Assembly (NCBI GenBank): GCA_030686995.1 | Contig: CM060691.1 | Location: forward strand, 61,536,338 to 61,600,337 | Source: Artemisia argyi | Lineage: Eukaryota; Streptophyta; Magnoliopsida; Asterales; Asteraceae | Reading direction: 5' to 3' | Length of the DNA: 64,000 bases | Position numbers and translations under genes: made by a program | Shown: one piece after another, positions 25,703 through 36,515 of the stretch | Numbering within the stretch: the stretch's first letter is position 1 | How the letters are laid out: the number at the start of each line of letters is the position of its first letter | Notes under the pieces: generated by a model | What the model saw: the letters and a program-made list of their open reading frames with translations, nothing else | Databases searched by the model: none | What the model was told of the DNA's origin: nothing

Positions 25703-27168
25703 GTTGTTTAAGTAGGGTCTTTTTGGTTGGGTTTGGTGGTTCCTTAGCTTGTTATGTTTTTGGTTGTTGTTTTGAAGGAACTGGTACATGTAATCACCCT
25801 CCTTAATCTTTAATAGTAATAAATATGATTTAGGTTTTTAATTATGTCATAATCTTGTGTTTTTATTTTAAATATACTTTATTTATAAGCAGTTGAGTTA
25901 CCTTATATCTCACACTCTGAAATATTACACACATAAGAAACACATATTGGTGAAATAGGTATCTTCAGCGAATTTAGGGTTTCAAAATGAAGTAACAAAC
26001 ATGAAATCAAGCAATAAATAATCAAAATAAATGCTCTATATAAGAGCTTGATTGTTTTATCATCATTACAGGCATCTATTTGGGTGTTTATCAAATCATT
26101 CATGTATTAGTTTTTTAATTGTATGCTAATAAGATTTTTAAGTTGATTAGGTTATGATTTTTTGTGTGGTTCGGATGGATTATTAAGGGTTGCTTGATTC
26201 TTATTGTCTGCTATAGATGTTATAGAGTGTTTGGGATGGATTATTAAGGGTTCGGATGGATTATTAAGGGTTGCTTGAAATTGATGTATGGATATGTTTG
26301 CAAGTTAATTAGATTATTTGTGTTTAAATAGCTTGTTTAGTTAGTACTCAGGTTGTGATAACATTGCACAACTGTACTACGAAATTTTGTAGATTTCTTC
26401 AGGTCAATCATGTTCCATTGTGGCTAGTATTCGTTGGCGACTAATGTATTTATAGTTCTGTCAAGAATTATAATCATTCATCCCTGGCAAATGCTCGTCC
26501 CAATGGATCATGATTGGCCAGAAGATGTTTGGGAGGTTCAAGCCAGTCTGCATATAAAACTTTCACCCCACTTTTAGGAGAAACTGATGCTACTAGTAAT
26601 GTTGAAGAAATGGCTAAGGTGGTACAACAAGATCAAGTTTCTACTGCTGAAGTTTCTACTGCTGTAGAGGTTTGGATTGTTTGTTATTCTGATCTTGGGA
26701 ATGCCCATATCAGCAATTGTTAATGTTGTAAAAAAACTTTTGGTAAGTAATACAATTCACCTATTGTGAGATTACAACTGCTGTAGAGGTTTGGATTGTA
26801 TGTTCTTCTTTGTATCTGATCTTGGGAATGCCCATATCAGTTTCTACACTTTTTTTTCCTTCCTGAAATAGTGAATTTTATTAATTAAGGAACCAGCAAC
26901 TTACAAAGATTATACAAGCAGTCAAATTGAACACACTCATTTGACTGATACAATATAATAGATACATTCTACACAATCATTCAAGAATCACGAAACTAGC
27001 TGATTCAATATCCACCATTCTTCTAGACTTAGCAACTACATGCTAACATCTAGGCAACCATGGAGAAATATCCCTTATTGGCTACATTTCCACTAAACAA
27101 ACACCCTTCCTAATTCCATCCTAGTCAGTTTCTATAGTTTAGTTGTTTAGATTTTGTAACAAAATGAA

Positions 27169-27215
27169 AAAATAGTCTATAAGAGGAATATAAAAATAGT
27201 CTATAAGAGGAATAT
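27169..27215 (+). promoter_or_regulatory. 24-bp tandem duplication with TATA-like cores upstream of tnpD-like gene
   Basis: AATAGTCTATAAGAGGAATA occurs twice with a 24-bp period, each copy holding CTATAAGA and the second running into AATATAAAATAC. The position, about 0.7 kb upstream of the coding start and before a CT/CA-rich leader, is suitable for a duplicated core promoter. Function is inferred. Confidence 0.4.
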
Positions 27216-27880
27216 AAAATACATGTGGCTCCCTTTTTTGGTATGTCCTCCCCAAAATTTTTGAAAATCCCTCTATATTTTTTTCACCAAATTTCGAATT
27301 CTCCCTCCACCCATTTCCATCTCCACCCACGTTTCTCACATTTCTCACCAATCACCACTCACAACCACCAATCACCAATCACCAATCACCAGTCACATCA
27401 CAACCACCATTCACCAGTCACCATCCATCATATCATTTGTCAGTCCGGCCATCAACAACGGAGGGAGGTTCATTTAGATATAAATTAGGCACTTTTTTGA
27501 ATTAGGAATACATTATGTTGGAATTTTAACTTATTATTCATTTTCATTGTATATTTTATTTGTTATGGATTTGTTGGTTTCTTGTTTCTTTGATAATGTT
27601 AACTTATCGTGTTTTTGGCCGAATCGTTTAATTAACCAACAACACAATAAAGATAACATGTTGTAATTTACACATTTTTCTTAATACACGTTTTCATATT
27701 TGACATTTGAAGCTTAATTAGATTGATGCCCAATACATTCATTCTATTGTGTTGTTGCAATTCTTATTGTAAACCTAGCTTATTAATTAGCTAGACACTT
27801 GTGACTTTTCATTGGAACTTCATTAATCTAAATCTTCATATATGCTTATATTGGTTTAACTTGTAACTTGTAGGATATAT

Positions 27881-30800
27881 ATGTTATCATTTGACCTCAA
27901 CAATAATAGCATGGACAAGTCTTGGATGACAACTTTTAGGACCAACAAAGAATATATTGATGGAGTAGCAGCGTTTATTAAGTATGCACTACACAACTTT
28001 CAGAAGATGAAGAACATCGACCCACGAGTTAATATACGACAGCTTAAGATGCCATATCCGTGTACCACATGTTTAAACAAAATAGAGCAAACAGTGGATG
28101 ACGTGGAGTACCATTTATTCTACTACGGGATTAATCTTAGATACAGAAAATGGGATAAACATGGAGAAAAGGATGAGCAAGCAACAACAGCCCAAATACC
28201 TGATAATGCAGAAACAGAGTTTGTTGACGACACGAATTTCGACATGGAGTCACATTCAGAAATTCCAACAGATGGCCCAGCAACAGTAGAAATGTTAAAT
28301 GCTATGAAAGAAAATTTTGATGAGGATGACCTTGCCAAGTTTCAAAAACTATTATTAGACGCGGAGAAGCCACTTTATAAAGGATGTCCCAAGTTCACAA
28401 AGTTGTCCGCAATAATTAAACTACTCAACTTGAAGGGTAAGTATGGAGCTTCTGATAAGTTCTTTACTGAATTACTAGGATTGATAAAAAAAATGCTACC
28501 TGCTGGTAACGAAATGGTTGAAAAAACTTATCAGACCAAAAAACTAATGAGAATGATGGGATCAGGATACGAAAAGATACATGTATGTAGCAACAACTGC
28601 ATTCTTTACTGGAAGACTAACAAGGAGTTGACTGTTTGTCCAACTTGTTGGATATCAAGATGGAAGGTGGATAATAAGACATGTAAAGTGTATGAAAACA
28701 TTTCGGCAAAGGTCATGTGGTACTTTCCAATTATACCAAGACTGCAACGACTCTTTAAGTTAGAGAGTATTTCAGAAGATCTAAGATGGCATGCCACAAG
28801 GAGGGTAACAGATGGTGTTTTATGTCACCCTGCAGATTCACAGGCATGGCGTACCATAGATGAAAAGTTCCCCCACTTTGCTCAAGATCCGAGAAATCTA
28901 CAGCTAGGAATATCGGCTGATGGGATTGACGTCAACTTAGGAACTAGGCATCACAGTGTATGGCCAGTTTTATCTGTCATATACAACCTTCCTCCATGGT
29001 TGTGTATGAAAAGAAAGTTTATCATGCTTTCGGTATTGATATCGGGATACCCAGGAAATGATATCGATGTATTTTTAGAACCGTTGGTTAATGATCTGCA
29101 TACCTTATTCGAGGATGGGGTTGATACATATGATGCTTGTACAAAAGAAATGTTTAAACTGCGTGCCGCTGTGTTATGGACGATAAATGATTACCCTGCA
29201 CTTGGTACATTATGTGGCTGCCCATACAGTGGATTCAAAGGTTGTGTAGTATGTAGGAAAGATACACACTGTGTTAGACTTTCCACCTCATCCAAGCAAA
29301 GTTATGCTGGACACAGACGATATCTACCATACAACCATGTGTTCAGAAAGCAAACGATGATGTTTAATGGAAAAGAAAATTTTCAGCATGCTCCAACTCC
29401 ATGGACAGGGGAACAAATATACAACGAGGTACAACTAATTGAAAATAAGTGGGAAAAAGGAAAATGAACAAAGAATAACACCTCGAATAACCAAGAAGAT
29501 ATGAGAGGCAGTGGTGGGAAGATTACAACGCAGAAAAGGAAAACAACAGAAGCAGAGGGTAGTGCAATCCAAGTAGATGAACCATATTGGGAAAAATTCA
29601 ACATTTGATATCGAAAACTAAGGTATTGGAGGCATAATGCTGTTCCACATTGTATTGACTTCATGCATGTAGAAAAGAATGTTGCTAAGAGTCTAGTCGG
29701 AACTTTGATGAATGTTCCTGGAAAGACAAAAGATGGAATGAATGCTCGATTGGATCTGGAAGAGTTGGGGATAAAAAAAGAGTTGTTTGCTAAGAAAGAA
29801 GCAGAAAAAACAACACTACCTCCAGCAGGTTACACATTAACGAATGCTGAAAAAGACATCTTTTGTGAAACGTTAAGCAACATCCGGGTACCACAAGGCT
29901 ATTGTTCAAATTTCTCTAGTTTGGTCAGCCAAAATGATAAGAAGCTCATTGGCCTTAAATCGCATGACTATCACATGCTAATGCAAGAGTTTTTGCCAAT
30001 TGCTATACGTTCAATCATGCACCCACCCACACGTTTTGCTATTATCAGGTTTTGATTTTTCTTTAAAGCTATATGTAGGAAAGAAATCATCTTGCAAGAA
30101 CTAGATAAGATGCAACAAGAACTTGTTGTGACATTGTGCCTTCTCGAGAAGTTCTTTCCTCCCTCATTTTTGATATTATGTTACACTTGACAGTGTACCT
30201 AACTAGGGAGGTAAAATTATGTGGTCCCGTATGCTTTCGGTGGATGTATCCCTTCGAAAGATGTATGAAGGATGTATTAAGGTTATTAAAGGACATGTGC
30301 GAAACAGAAATAGACCAGAGGGATGCATTGCTGAGGAGACTATCGGGGAAGAAACAATAGAGTTTTTTAGCGAGTATCATAAAACCATGAAAACTATTGG
30401 TATCCCACCTGATAAACATGTAACCAATGAAAATGAGGATGGAAAGCCATTGTCGGCCGGCAAAACAAATGTACTTACCAGAGATGTCTTTCAGAAAGCA
30501 CATTTGTATGTAATACAGAATACAGATGAAATTGTGCCGTATATCGAGTAAGTATTACTAACACATGTCTATTTCGTTGCTTAAAATGTTGTATCAAATA
30601 TAATAATCAAATACATTGTTTTGGTTCAGCCGACACAAGCAATTTTTGAAAACAAAATACCCGGGTAGAAAAATGGCATTGCTGGAGAATGAGCACACTA
30701 AATCTTTTGCTAAGTGGTTACATGAAGAGGTAATTACTCATATGTTGTTTATGCTACTTGTTTGTTTGTTGATAAATATAAGTGAGTTGTTCCTGCAATT

Positions 30801-31462
30801 TAAAGGTAATATATACTTGTAATGAAATTCAGGTTGAGAGAGAGTTAGCGATATCCAAAGATAGTGTATCAGAAACTGTGAGGTGGATATCATTTGGACC
30901 ACGCGCCAACGTAGTGAAATACGAGGCATATAACGTCAATGGGTATACATTTCGTACGAAAAGTAATGATGGCATAGTTTACCAGAACAGTGGGGTTAGT
31001 GTTGAGGCAGCAGATCTTCACATATCTAAAGAAGTTGCAACCACAAGAAAAGTATTTTATTATGGGATTTTACAAGAGATATGGGTACTAGATTATCGTT
31101 TCTGGCAAATTCCTCTTTTCAAATGTGATTGGGTTAATTCAAAACATGGTGGGGTCAAGCGCGATACTCTTGGTTACACATTGGTAGACCTGAATAATTT
31201 AGGCCACAAGAATGATCCGTTCATATTAGCCTCACAAGCACGACAAGTGTTTTATGTGAAAGACCAGGCAGATAAAAAATTGTCTATTGTCTTTATAACA
31301 CCTACCAAGAATTACAAAGATACGTATGACAATTTCGATGAGGAATTTAGTACAATCATTCATGAGCAAAATGATAACATATTGCCGCGAATAAATCCAC
31401 AAGCAAAAGATGCCTACTATCGAACCGACTGTGAAGGTATTGTTATACGAAAAGCAAAGTGA
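27881..31462 (+). pseudogene. tnpD/TNP2-like CACTA transposase, interrupted
   Basis: The first exon starts at ATG 27881 or, more in line with the family, ATG 27911 (MDKSWMTTFRTNKEYIDGVA), the transposase-associated domain with CTTC. The TNP2/Transposase_21 region follows (CNNCILYWKTNKELTVCPTC, WRTIDEKFPHFAQDPRNLQL, CGCPYSGFKGCVVC). The frame stays open across 27881-30050 except for TGA at 29465-29467 and at 29606-29608; past them it continues DFMHVEKNVAKSLVGTLMNV. DUF4218-like sequence (about 30060-30547) needs two frame changes, near a five-T run at 30165-30172 and near 30265-30290. Introns fit 30548-30629 and 30730-30832. DUF4216-like sequence ends it (WVNSKHGGVKRDTLGYTLVD). Two stops and two shifts make it a pseudogene. 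Confidence 0.9.
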
Positions 31463-31919
31463 AGCACGTGTCATTCTCAAGCTGTTACACTCTGTTTAGG
31501 AATTTATTTTTGTCTGCAGAACCTATTTAAGCTTTTGTTTTGCTTCAAATACTCTTTTAAAGGATTTATGTTGTTGTTGTTGTTGTGTTAATTGTTTAGT
31601 TCGTACTTGCGAATACTCTTTTAAAGGATTCCAGATTATACAAAACTATAACTTCTGGCAGCATAAACTGTGTACTAGCAGTATTAACTATGTACTAGCA
31701 GTAGTAAACACCCTGCATATTTTTGTTACAGTTGTCTTGTATATGCAGTTTTCATGTATGTGGTTATGCCTTTATATAGTGCAGAGTTGGAAAAAAAAAG
31801 TGTTTGGTATGAAAGATTCTCAATTTCAGGCATAATTTGTTGAAAAAACAGTGGTTGAAAAAGTAGTCAATATGCAGTCATGACTAATAGACTGAACTCA
31901 ATTAAGTGAATATCAAATT
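31463..31919. other. tnpD-like 3' flank
   Basis: AT-rich 3' region. It holds two copies of GTACTAGCAGTA (31672-31705), a motif also found at 9150-9215, 9853-9902 and 11793-11850, always inside the CACTA element. Confidence 0.5.
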
Positions 31920-32880
31920 ACATAAGTTATTATAAATGTGTGACCATATTTATCGAATTGTGACTACGCTTAAGTAATGTGTGACAAAATATGACTATGA
32001 TTTAGTCACACAAAAACTCAATGTGACTAATATCAAGGTTAATGATAACTCATGACTTCACACTTTGCTATAAATAATAGTCACATGAATATTCCACAAT
32101 GTGACTATTTTGAATGTATTTGTCACATATAATACCCTTATAATGTGGCCATAAACATCATTTAGATACACATTTGTGATATGGTGTGACTATTGTAAAG
32201 CCTATAGTCACATGATCGTGCTTCAATTAAGTGTGACTATACACATTAGGATTTGGCAAGCAAACACACACTAAACTTTAGACACACATATTAACTTACG
32301 TGACCATATGTATCGAATTTTCGTTACACTTAATCATGTTTCTATGGTTTAGTGTGACCATATATGACATTTGGTCACACTCGTCAAGTGTGTGACATAT
32401 ATTTGTCACTATTAAATGCATATCGTGACTAACGCTTCAAACTTACTTTTCCGTTGTCACACATTTCAAAAGCTATGTGGCTAAATATTCAGCAAAGAAT
32501 AGCAGTCACGTTTAAATAATGTGTGACAAACTTGACTATATAATTTAGCCACATACACAATTACCTCATGTGACCATATATCTATTTTGGTCACACTTTT
32601 AAATTGTGTGACATATATTTGTCACATATGTATATCTATAGTGTGACTAATGTTTCGAGCTCATTTGTATCTGTCACACCTCCCGAATTAAAAGTGACTA
32701 AATAATCCAATTTTTTTTTCCAATTACCTCTAGTCACATAAATATTCAAATGTGTGACAATAGAATTCCGAAATGGTCACAAAAGTCGAATCAAGTGTGG
32801 CTGTTCATTTTATTCTGGTACATTTAGTCATGTATAAATGTTATAGTGTGACATTTCAAAATCGACCGTGCGTGACCAAC
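31920..32880. repeat. CACTA right subterminal region
   Basis: Dense, irregular copies of GTGTGACTA/TAGTCACA and GTGACCATAT in both orientations, but without the 180-bp periodicity of the left end. The shared short motif supports a TnpA binding role. Confidence 0.85.
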
Positions 32881-32882
32881 AG

Positions 32883-32899
32883 AACTTTTTGTACTAGTG
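32883..32899 (-). repeat. CACTA right terminal inverted repeat
   Basis: AACTTTTTGTACTAGTG, whose reverse complement starts CACTAGTACAAAAAGTT. It is followed by the TGA target duplication at 32900-32902. Confidence 0.95.
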
Positions 32900-32902
32900 T
32901 GA

Positions 32903-33179
32903 CTAGCAACTAATTCCGCCCACTCTTCCAATACCCGAGATTTTTACTTGCTTTCCATAAAATATAAAAATACAAAAAGAATCCTCCTTCACCTCTAGAC
33001 CTAGTTTATTTAAGTTATGATCCTAACGAACACTATTCCCCACGTAGAACGATGAATCCCCCGGTACTTGCCACTACACTATACTACATCGGTTAGGTAC
33101 ACTGCCTGGTGGGGATTGCAAGCTTCTCGAGATCCCTCGAGAGGTAAAACCTTTTGCGTAGCCGCAATCCCACGCATCA
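32903..33179 (+). repeat. 3' LTR of element A, right part
   Basis: Continues the LTR broken at 7632: CTAGCAACTAATTCCGCCCA, a CCCGAGATTTTTACTTGCTT block, CGAACACTATTCCC, the ACACTGCCTGGTGGGGATTG block and the terminal CCACGCATCA (33170-33179). Together with 6471-7632 it makes about 1.44 kb. Confidence 0.92.
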
Positions 33180-33229
33180 GGCGGTTTTTTCGGTTCGGGT
33201 TTTCGATTTTTGTGCTCACCCCTACCTAC
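33180..33229. repeat. hAT terminal fragment
   Basis: GGCGGTTTTTTCGGTTCGGG followed by TTTTTGTGCTCACCCCTAC resembles the right end of the hAT element at 6040-6091 (CGGTTTTTTTTGCTCACCCC TA). It sits directly against the end of element A's LTR, so element A and everything nested in it is bracketed by two hAT-like ends. Confidence 0.65.
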
Positions 33230-33442
33230 TCTACAGTATCAGATGATACATCTTAACCGCTAGTGACATTTGGGGAGCAGTATTACTTGTGCATTCAGTT
33301 TGGCCTGATAAGGTTCATCAGGCCATGCGTAGCCTGGGATTCAAGCCAAGCTTTCATCAAGTTTTGTTGATGCGCCTTGGTAATGGGCTTGATTCGAGCC
33401 TGTAATTAGTGGGCTTGGGCCGCTAATATTGATACACTATCA
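33230..33442 (-). repeat. 213-bp direct repeat, left copy (LTR-like)
   Basis: About 213 bp homologous to 47062-47274, sharing CCGCTAGTGACA and GGTAATGGGCTTGATTCGA. On the minus strand it starts TGATAGTGTATC, preceded by a G-rich tract (GACTTGGGGGACT, minus of 33443-33455) that would serve as a polypurine tract. This suggests LTR sequence of a minus-strand Ty3-like element. Confidence 0.6.
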
Positions 33443-33845
33443 AGTCCCCCAAGTCTATTATTAGATCATGCACTGATAATATGATGCTGGAATTTTTGTA
33501 ACAGAGTCCCCCAAGTTCATGTTGCGCTACCAGGTTCCTTCTCAGGTCATTCATTTCCAAGTTGTTATCATATTTGTTTTTTGTGATGATGAGTAGATGT
33601 ATGTTTTTAAGGTCGATCAGGATGTAAGTGTTGGGAAAGATGGGTAATTGATGTTTACATGGGAAAGTGTAGGGAGAACCCCCTTTGGGTTTATTCACTA
33701 TCTTTAGGACTTGACGCTTCTTTATTGTCATTTCGACTGTAGATAGTGTCATCCTGACTTTTCTTGAGTTGTGTGTATGACTTGTCCCTTCGAATGCACA
33801 TGACGTATGTGTTGACGTCAACTATACTCGTGTCTTTGCAGGGTG
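33443..33845. other. Segment between 213-bp repeat and element C
   Basis: Contains two GAGTCCCCCAAG-type words and an open minus frame (33821-33423) with no recognised family. It is probably internal sequence of the older element interrupted by element C; its continuation starts at 40427. Confidence 0.4.
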
Positions 33846-33850
33846 TTTGT

Positions 33851-35255
33851 TGATGAGGCGAAAAATGATCCGTTTTTAGGGGGTCATTTAAGCCCGAATC
33901 CGAATTTATTTGATCAAATATTGCCCTAAATCGTTCCTTTTGTGATTTTAGGTGTTTGGAGAGTGAATTCTGGAAAAGAGGCTATTTTGGACGTTTTTGG
34001 AGCATAAAGTGAAGAAAACAACAAAGTACCAAATCCAAGCTGGAATTACAAGGTGACGGCGTCAAGGATTTACTCTTGACGGCGTCAGAAAGGATGAATA
34101 TTTTACCGAAGGTTGTGAAGGCGTCAGATGAAGAAATGACGGCGTCAAAGTGACCAAGATTAATTTACCGAGGGTGGTGACGGCGTCACATAGGCCGTCA
34201 CGATTGGATCTAGGGCGTCCGAGGAAGTATATGGCGGCGAGTTGACGGCGTCAGATTTTACTCTTGACGCCGTCAGGACGATTTTCCTATATATAGTTTT
34301 CTAGTTTTTTCATTAAAGAGAGAGAAGTTTTGGTGAAACCCTAAAGACGATTTTGGTGCCTCTTTTACAGGTTTTTCAAGGGTTCCAAACCCTTGAGACC
34401 TTGCATTGTAATTGAGATAAGTATACTCTTAATTCAATCAATATGTCTATGTGTTGGTTGTCTATCTTTTGTTCTTATCTTAATTCTACTATGCTAGGCT
34501 AAATTTCCTTTGTGTTTGCTTAGATCTAATGAAACCTAGATGTTGATTATGTGTTGATTACTTGTCTATTCTTGTTTTGAATGAATGATATTATATGTTA
34601 GGCTTAAGAAAACTGGCAGATCTCCAAATGGTAACATGCTTGAACGTCTTAAGAAACATGAACCGAGGCGTACTAGGTCTTTATTGGTTGTATTTAATGC
34701 ATGAGCCACTGTTTACAATCCCTATAGTTGTGCTGGGTCATGGTGTAGGAGGAGATAAGAGCTCATAGAGTTGGGGAGTTATGTATGCCACTCCACGAAT
34801 GGTATTAAGGAATACAACCCGTCATTCATACAAGTGTAACAAGTAATTAACATGTAAAAGATATCTAGGGAGTAATGAAGTCTAAGTAAACACAATTTCT
34901 CCAACCACTGCTCACAACCTTAGTTTAATATTAGTTTAATTTCATTTTCATTAGTTAATTAGTTATAAAGTAGTTTTTGGGTTAGTTGATTAGCAACTAA
35001 TTCCGCCCACTCCTTCAAAACCCGAGATTTTACTTGCTTTCATAAAATATAAAAACACAAAAATAATCATCTTCCATCTCTAGAACTATTAATTAGGCTT
35101 TCTAATCCTAGCGACACTATTCCTAAGCTGAACGATCAATCCCCCGGTACTTGTCACTATACTATACTACAACGATCAGGTACACTGCCTGGTGGGGGTT
35201 GTAAGCTTCTCGAGATCCCTTGAGAGGTAAAGCAAGGTGCGATTCCCACGCATCA
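33851..35255 (+). repeat. Element C 5' LTR
   Basis: 1405 bp from TGATGAGGCG to CACGCATCA. U3 has the TGACGGCGTCA array (34052-34278) directly upstream of TATATATA (34288-34295); the leader continues AAAGAGAGAGAAGTTTTGG and AAACCCTAAAG. Confidence 0.96.
34052..34296 (+). promoter_or_regulatory. Element C LTR promoter: palindrome array and TATA box
   Basis: About seven copies of TGACGGCGTCA or close variants (GTGAAGGCGTCAG, TTGACGCCGTCAG) lie within 230 bp, the last just before CTATATATAG. Each palindrome is two inverted TGACG half-sites one base apart. TGACG is the core bound by plant TGA-type bZIP factors (as-1 element), so regulated expression is plausible but unproven. Confidence 0.65.
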
Positions 35256-35261
35256 AGTTTT

Positions 35262-35279
35262 TGGCGCCGCTGCCGGGGA
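35262..35279 (+). promoter_or_regulatory. Element C primer binding site 1
   Basis: TGGCGCCGCTGCCGGGGA, seven bases after the LTR end, one base different from the TGGCGCCGTTGCCGGGGA site I recall for Athila/Tat-type elements (tRNA-Asp). Confidence 0.8.
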
Positions 35280-35339
35280 TTGTCTATCTTTACATTTATT
35301 CCTAAACTTTCGCAAAAGAGTGCGGCGCCATCAAGTTTT

Positions 35340-35358
35340 TGGCGCCGCAGCCCGGGGA
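35340..35358 (+). promoter_or_regulatory. Element C primer binding site 2 (duplicated)
   Basis: ATCAAGTTTTTGGCGCCGC recurs 78 bp after the first copy, then reads AGCCCGGGGAATAG, as at the only primer site in element B. The second copy brings a few LTR-end bases (CATCAAG) with it, so it looks like a duplication of the LTR/primer junction. Confidence 0.8.
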
Positions 35359-35516
35359 ATAGTTATTGTCTAGGTTAGGATTTCTTTTTATTAGGTCTAC
35401 TTGCTAGATTCCTTTCTAGTAAGATTTTATTTTTATTTTTAGGTCTTCTTTAGTCTATCTTATTTCTTTGTGCATTTGTTAGTAAATTAAACTCATTGAC
35501 TATTCCGTTGACCATT

Positions 35517-35645
35517 ATGGAAAACGCGAATCCACCCCTTTCCCCTAGTGAAGTAGCTGTGTTACGTGAACAAATTGAGAGTGAGATTAGGGAGCTTAGA
35601 GAGCTTAATAGGTTGATCAAGATTGAACTCGAACATACGTTTAGT
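35517..35645 (+). CDS. Short leader reading frame in element C
   Basis: ATG 35517 opens a 42-codon frame (MENANPPLSPSEVAVLREQI ...) rich in Glu, Leu and Arg with a helical pattern, ending at TAG 35643-35645. It lies where gag would begin but does not resemble gag. It may be a remnant of the N-terminus or a leader peptide. Confidence 0.35.
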
Positions 35646-35696
35646 GACCTAGCAACCGTCTTGTAGTCAAATAAGGACCTAGGGCCTGATGACTTT

Positions 35697-36515
35697 GTGA
35701 GTGTTATTAAGAGACCAGAAGAGGAAATGGATCCGAGGCTTAACGACCACTTTAACCTATACCCCACTAAGGAGGAGATTGCATACTATAATAACCTTAT
35801 TGATAACCCGCGATCTCCCTTCACCATAATTGAACCTAAGATCAAGAGAGGCGATCCTAAGAGCGCTAAGATACCATGTATGATTGGATATAAGCACATT
35901 AGCAATGCTTACATTGACTTTAAATCTCCAATCAACATTATGTCCTCAACGGTTTATAATGATATAGTGAACATAAGACTTGAACCTAGAAGGGATCCCA
36001 AGTACCCTGGTGGAGTTTGTAACTTTGTCGGGAGAGTCAAAGGTTTATGTGTCTTTGTTGGTAATTTCACTTTTGTCACCGACTTTATGGTTGTGGAGGA
36101 TCTTGCTAATGTTATTGATTGTCGATTATCCAATGTTGTGTTTGGCAAACCATTTGTTGAGGAGTCTAAGTTAGAATATGATGAGGTAGAGGGCACGATT
36201 CGATTTGCAAGCAACACCGATAGTATCACTTATAGGATGCCCAATAAGATGAAAGAATTCCGCTTTATATCTCGTTTTGATCAGGATAATGTTGGTGCTT
36301 TTGAGGATATTGATAAGGAGGATAAGAAAAAGGGCATGGACTATGTATGGGAAAAAAGGAGTCTTTACTACAAAAATTGCTTGGCCCTTGGACCAAGGTA
36401 TAAAGTTGATGAAGAGTTTGCCCGAGCAATGATGGGGGCGATAGAGAAAAAGGTGATTGGTTTCTACAAGGAATATTTACAATCGGAGAATGGAACCAAT
36501 GATGAAATCACGTAG
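35697..36515 (+). CDS. Degenerate retropepsin-like protein of element C
   Basis: 272 residues, intact. The N-terminal part (VIKRPEEEMDPRLNDHFNLY) is polar. Residues about 58-165 match the second protease-like fold of element B: IPCMIGYKHISNAYIDF, SPINIMSSTVYNDIV where a retropepsin has its D-S/T-G loop, FVGNFTFVTDFMVVEDL, and VVFGKPFVEESKLEYD. The catalytic triad is replaced by DFKSP, so proteolysis is unlikely. The C-terminal part has SLYYKNCLALGPRY and a final GTNDEIT, close to the GTSDEVT end of element B. It is the only sizeable frame in a very young element. Role unknown; RNA or Gag binding is possible. Confidence 0.75.
   Translation: MSVIKRPEEEMDPRLNDHFNLYPTKEEIAYYNNLIDNPRSPFTIIEPKIKRGDPKSAKIPCMIGYKHISNAYIDFKSPINIMSSTVYNDIVNIRLEPRRDPKYPGGVCNFVGRVKGLCVFVGNFTFVTDFMVVEDLANVIDCRLSNVVFGKPFVEESKLEYDEVEGTIRFASNTDSITYRMPNKMKEFRFISRFDQDNVGAFEDIDKEDKKKGMDYVWEKRSLYYKNCLALGPRYKVDEEFARAMMGAIEKKVIGFYKEYLQSENGTNDEIT

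Larger units (their letters stand above)
24884..27880. other. CACTA central region upstream of tnpD-like gene
   Basis: About 3 kb between the CCACCA array and the tnpD-like start. It holds a possible captured gene fragment (25328-25702), a duplication of about 65 bp (26650-26713 and 26769-26841, sharing GCTGTAGAGGTTTGGATTGT and ATCTTGGGAATGCCCATATC), a short GGATGGATTATTAAGGGTT duplication (26175-26270), a 24-bp tandem duplication (27169-27215), and CAATCACCA-rich sequence (27340-27440). The rest is AT-rich with no recognised gene. Confidence 0.6.

Noticed and set aside
26514..26723. Small plus frame of 69 codons upstream of the tnpD-like gene
   Set aside because: Part of it lies in a locally duplicated block and it has no recognisable domain; alternative exon status could not be supported.
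33423..33821. 132-codon minus frame as a gene
   Set aside because: It begins and ends in LTR-like and internal retroelement sequence with no known domain; treated as chance.
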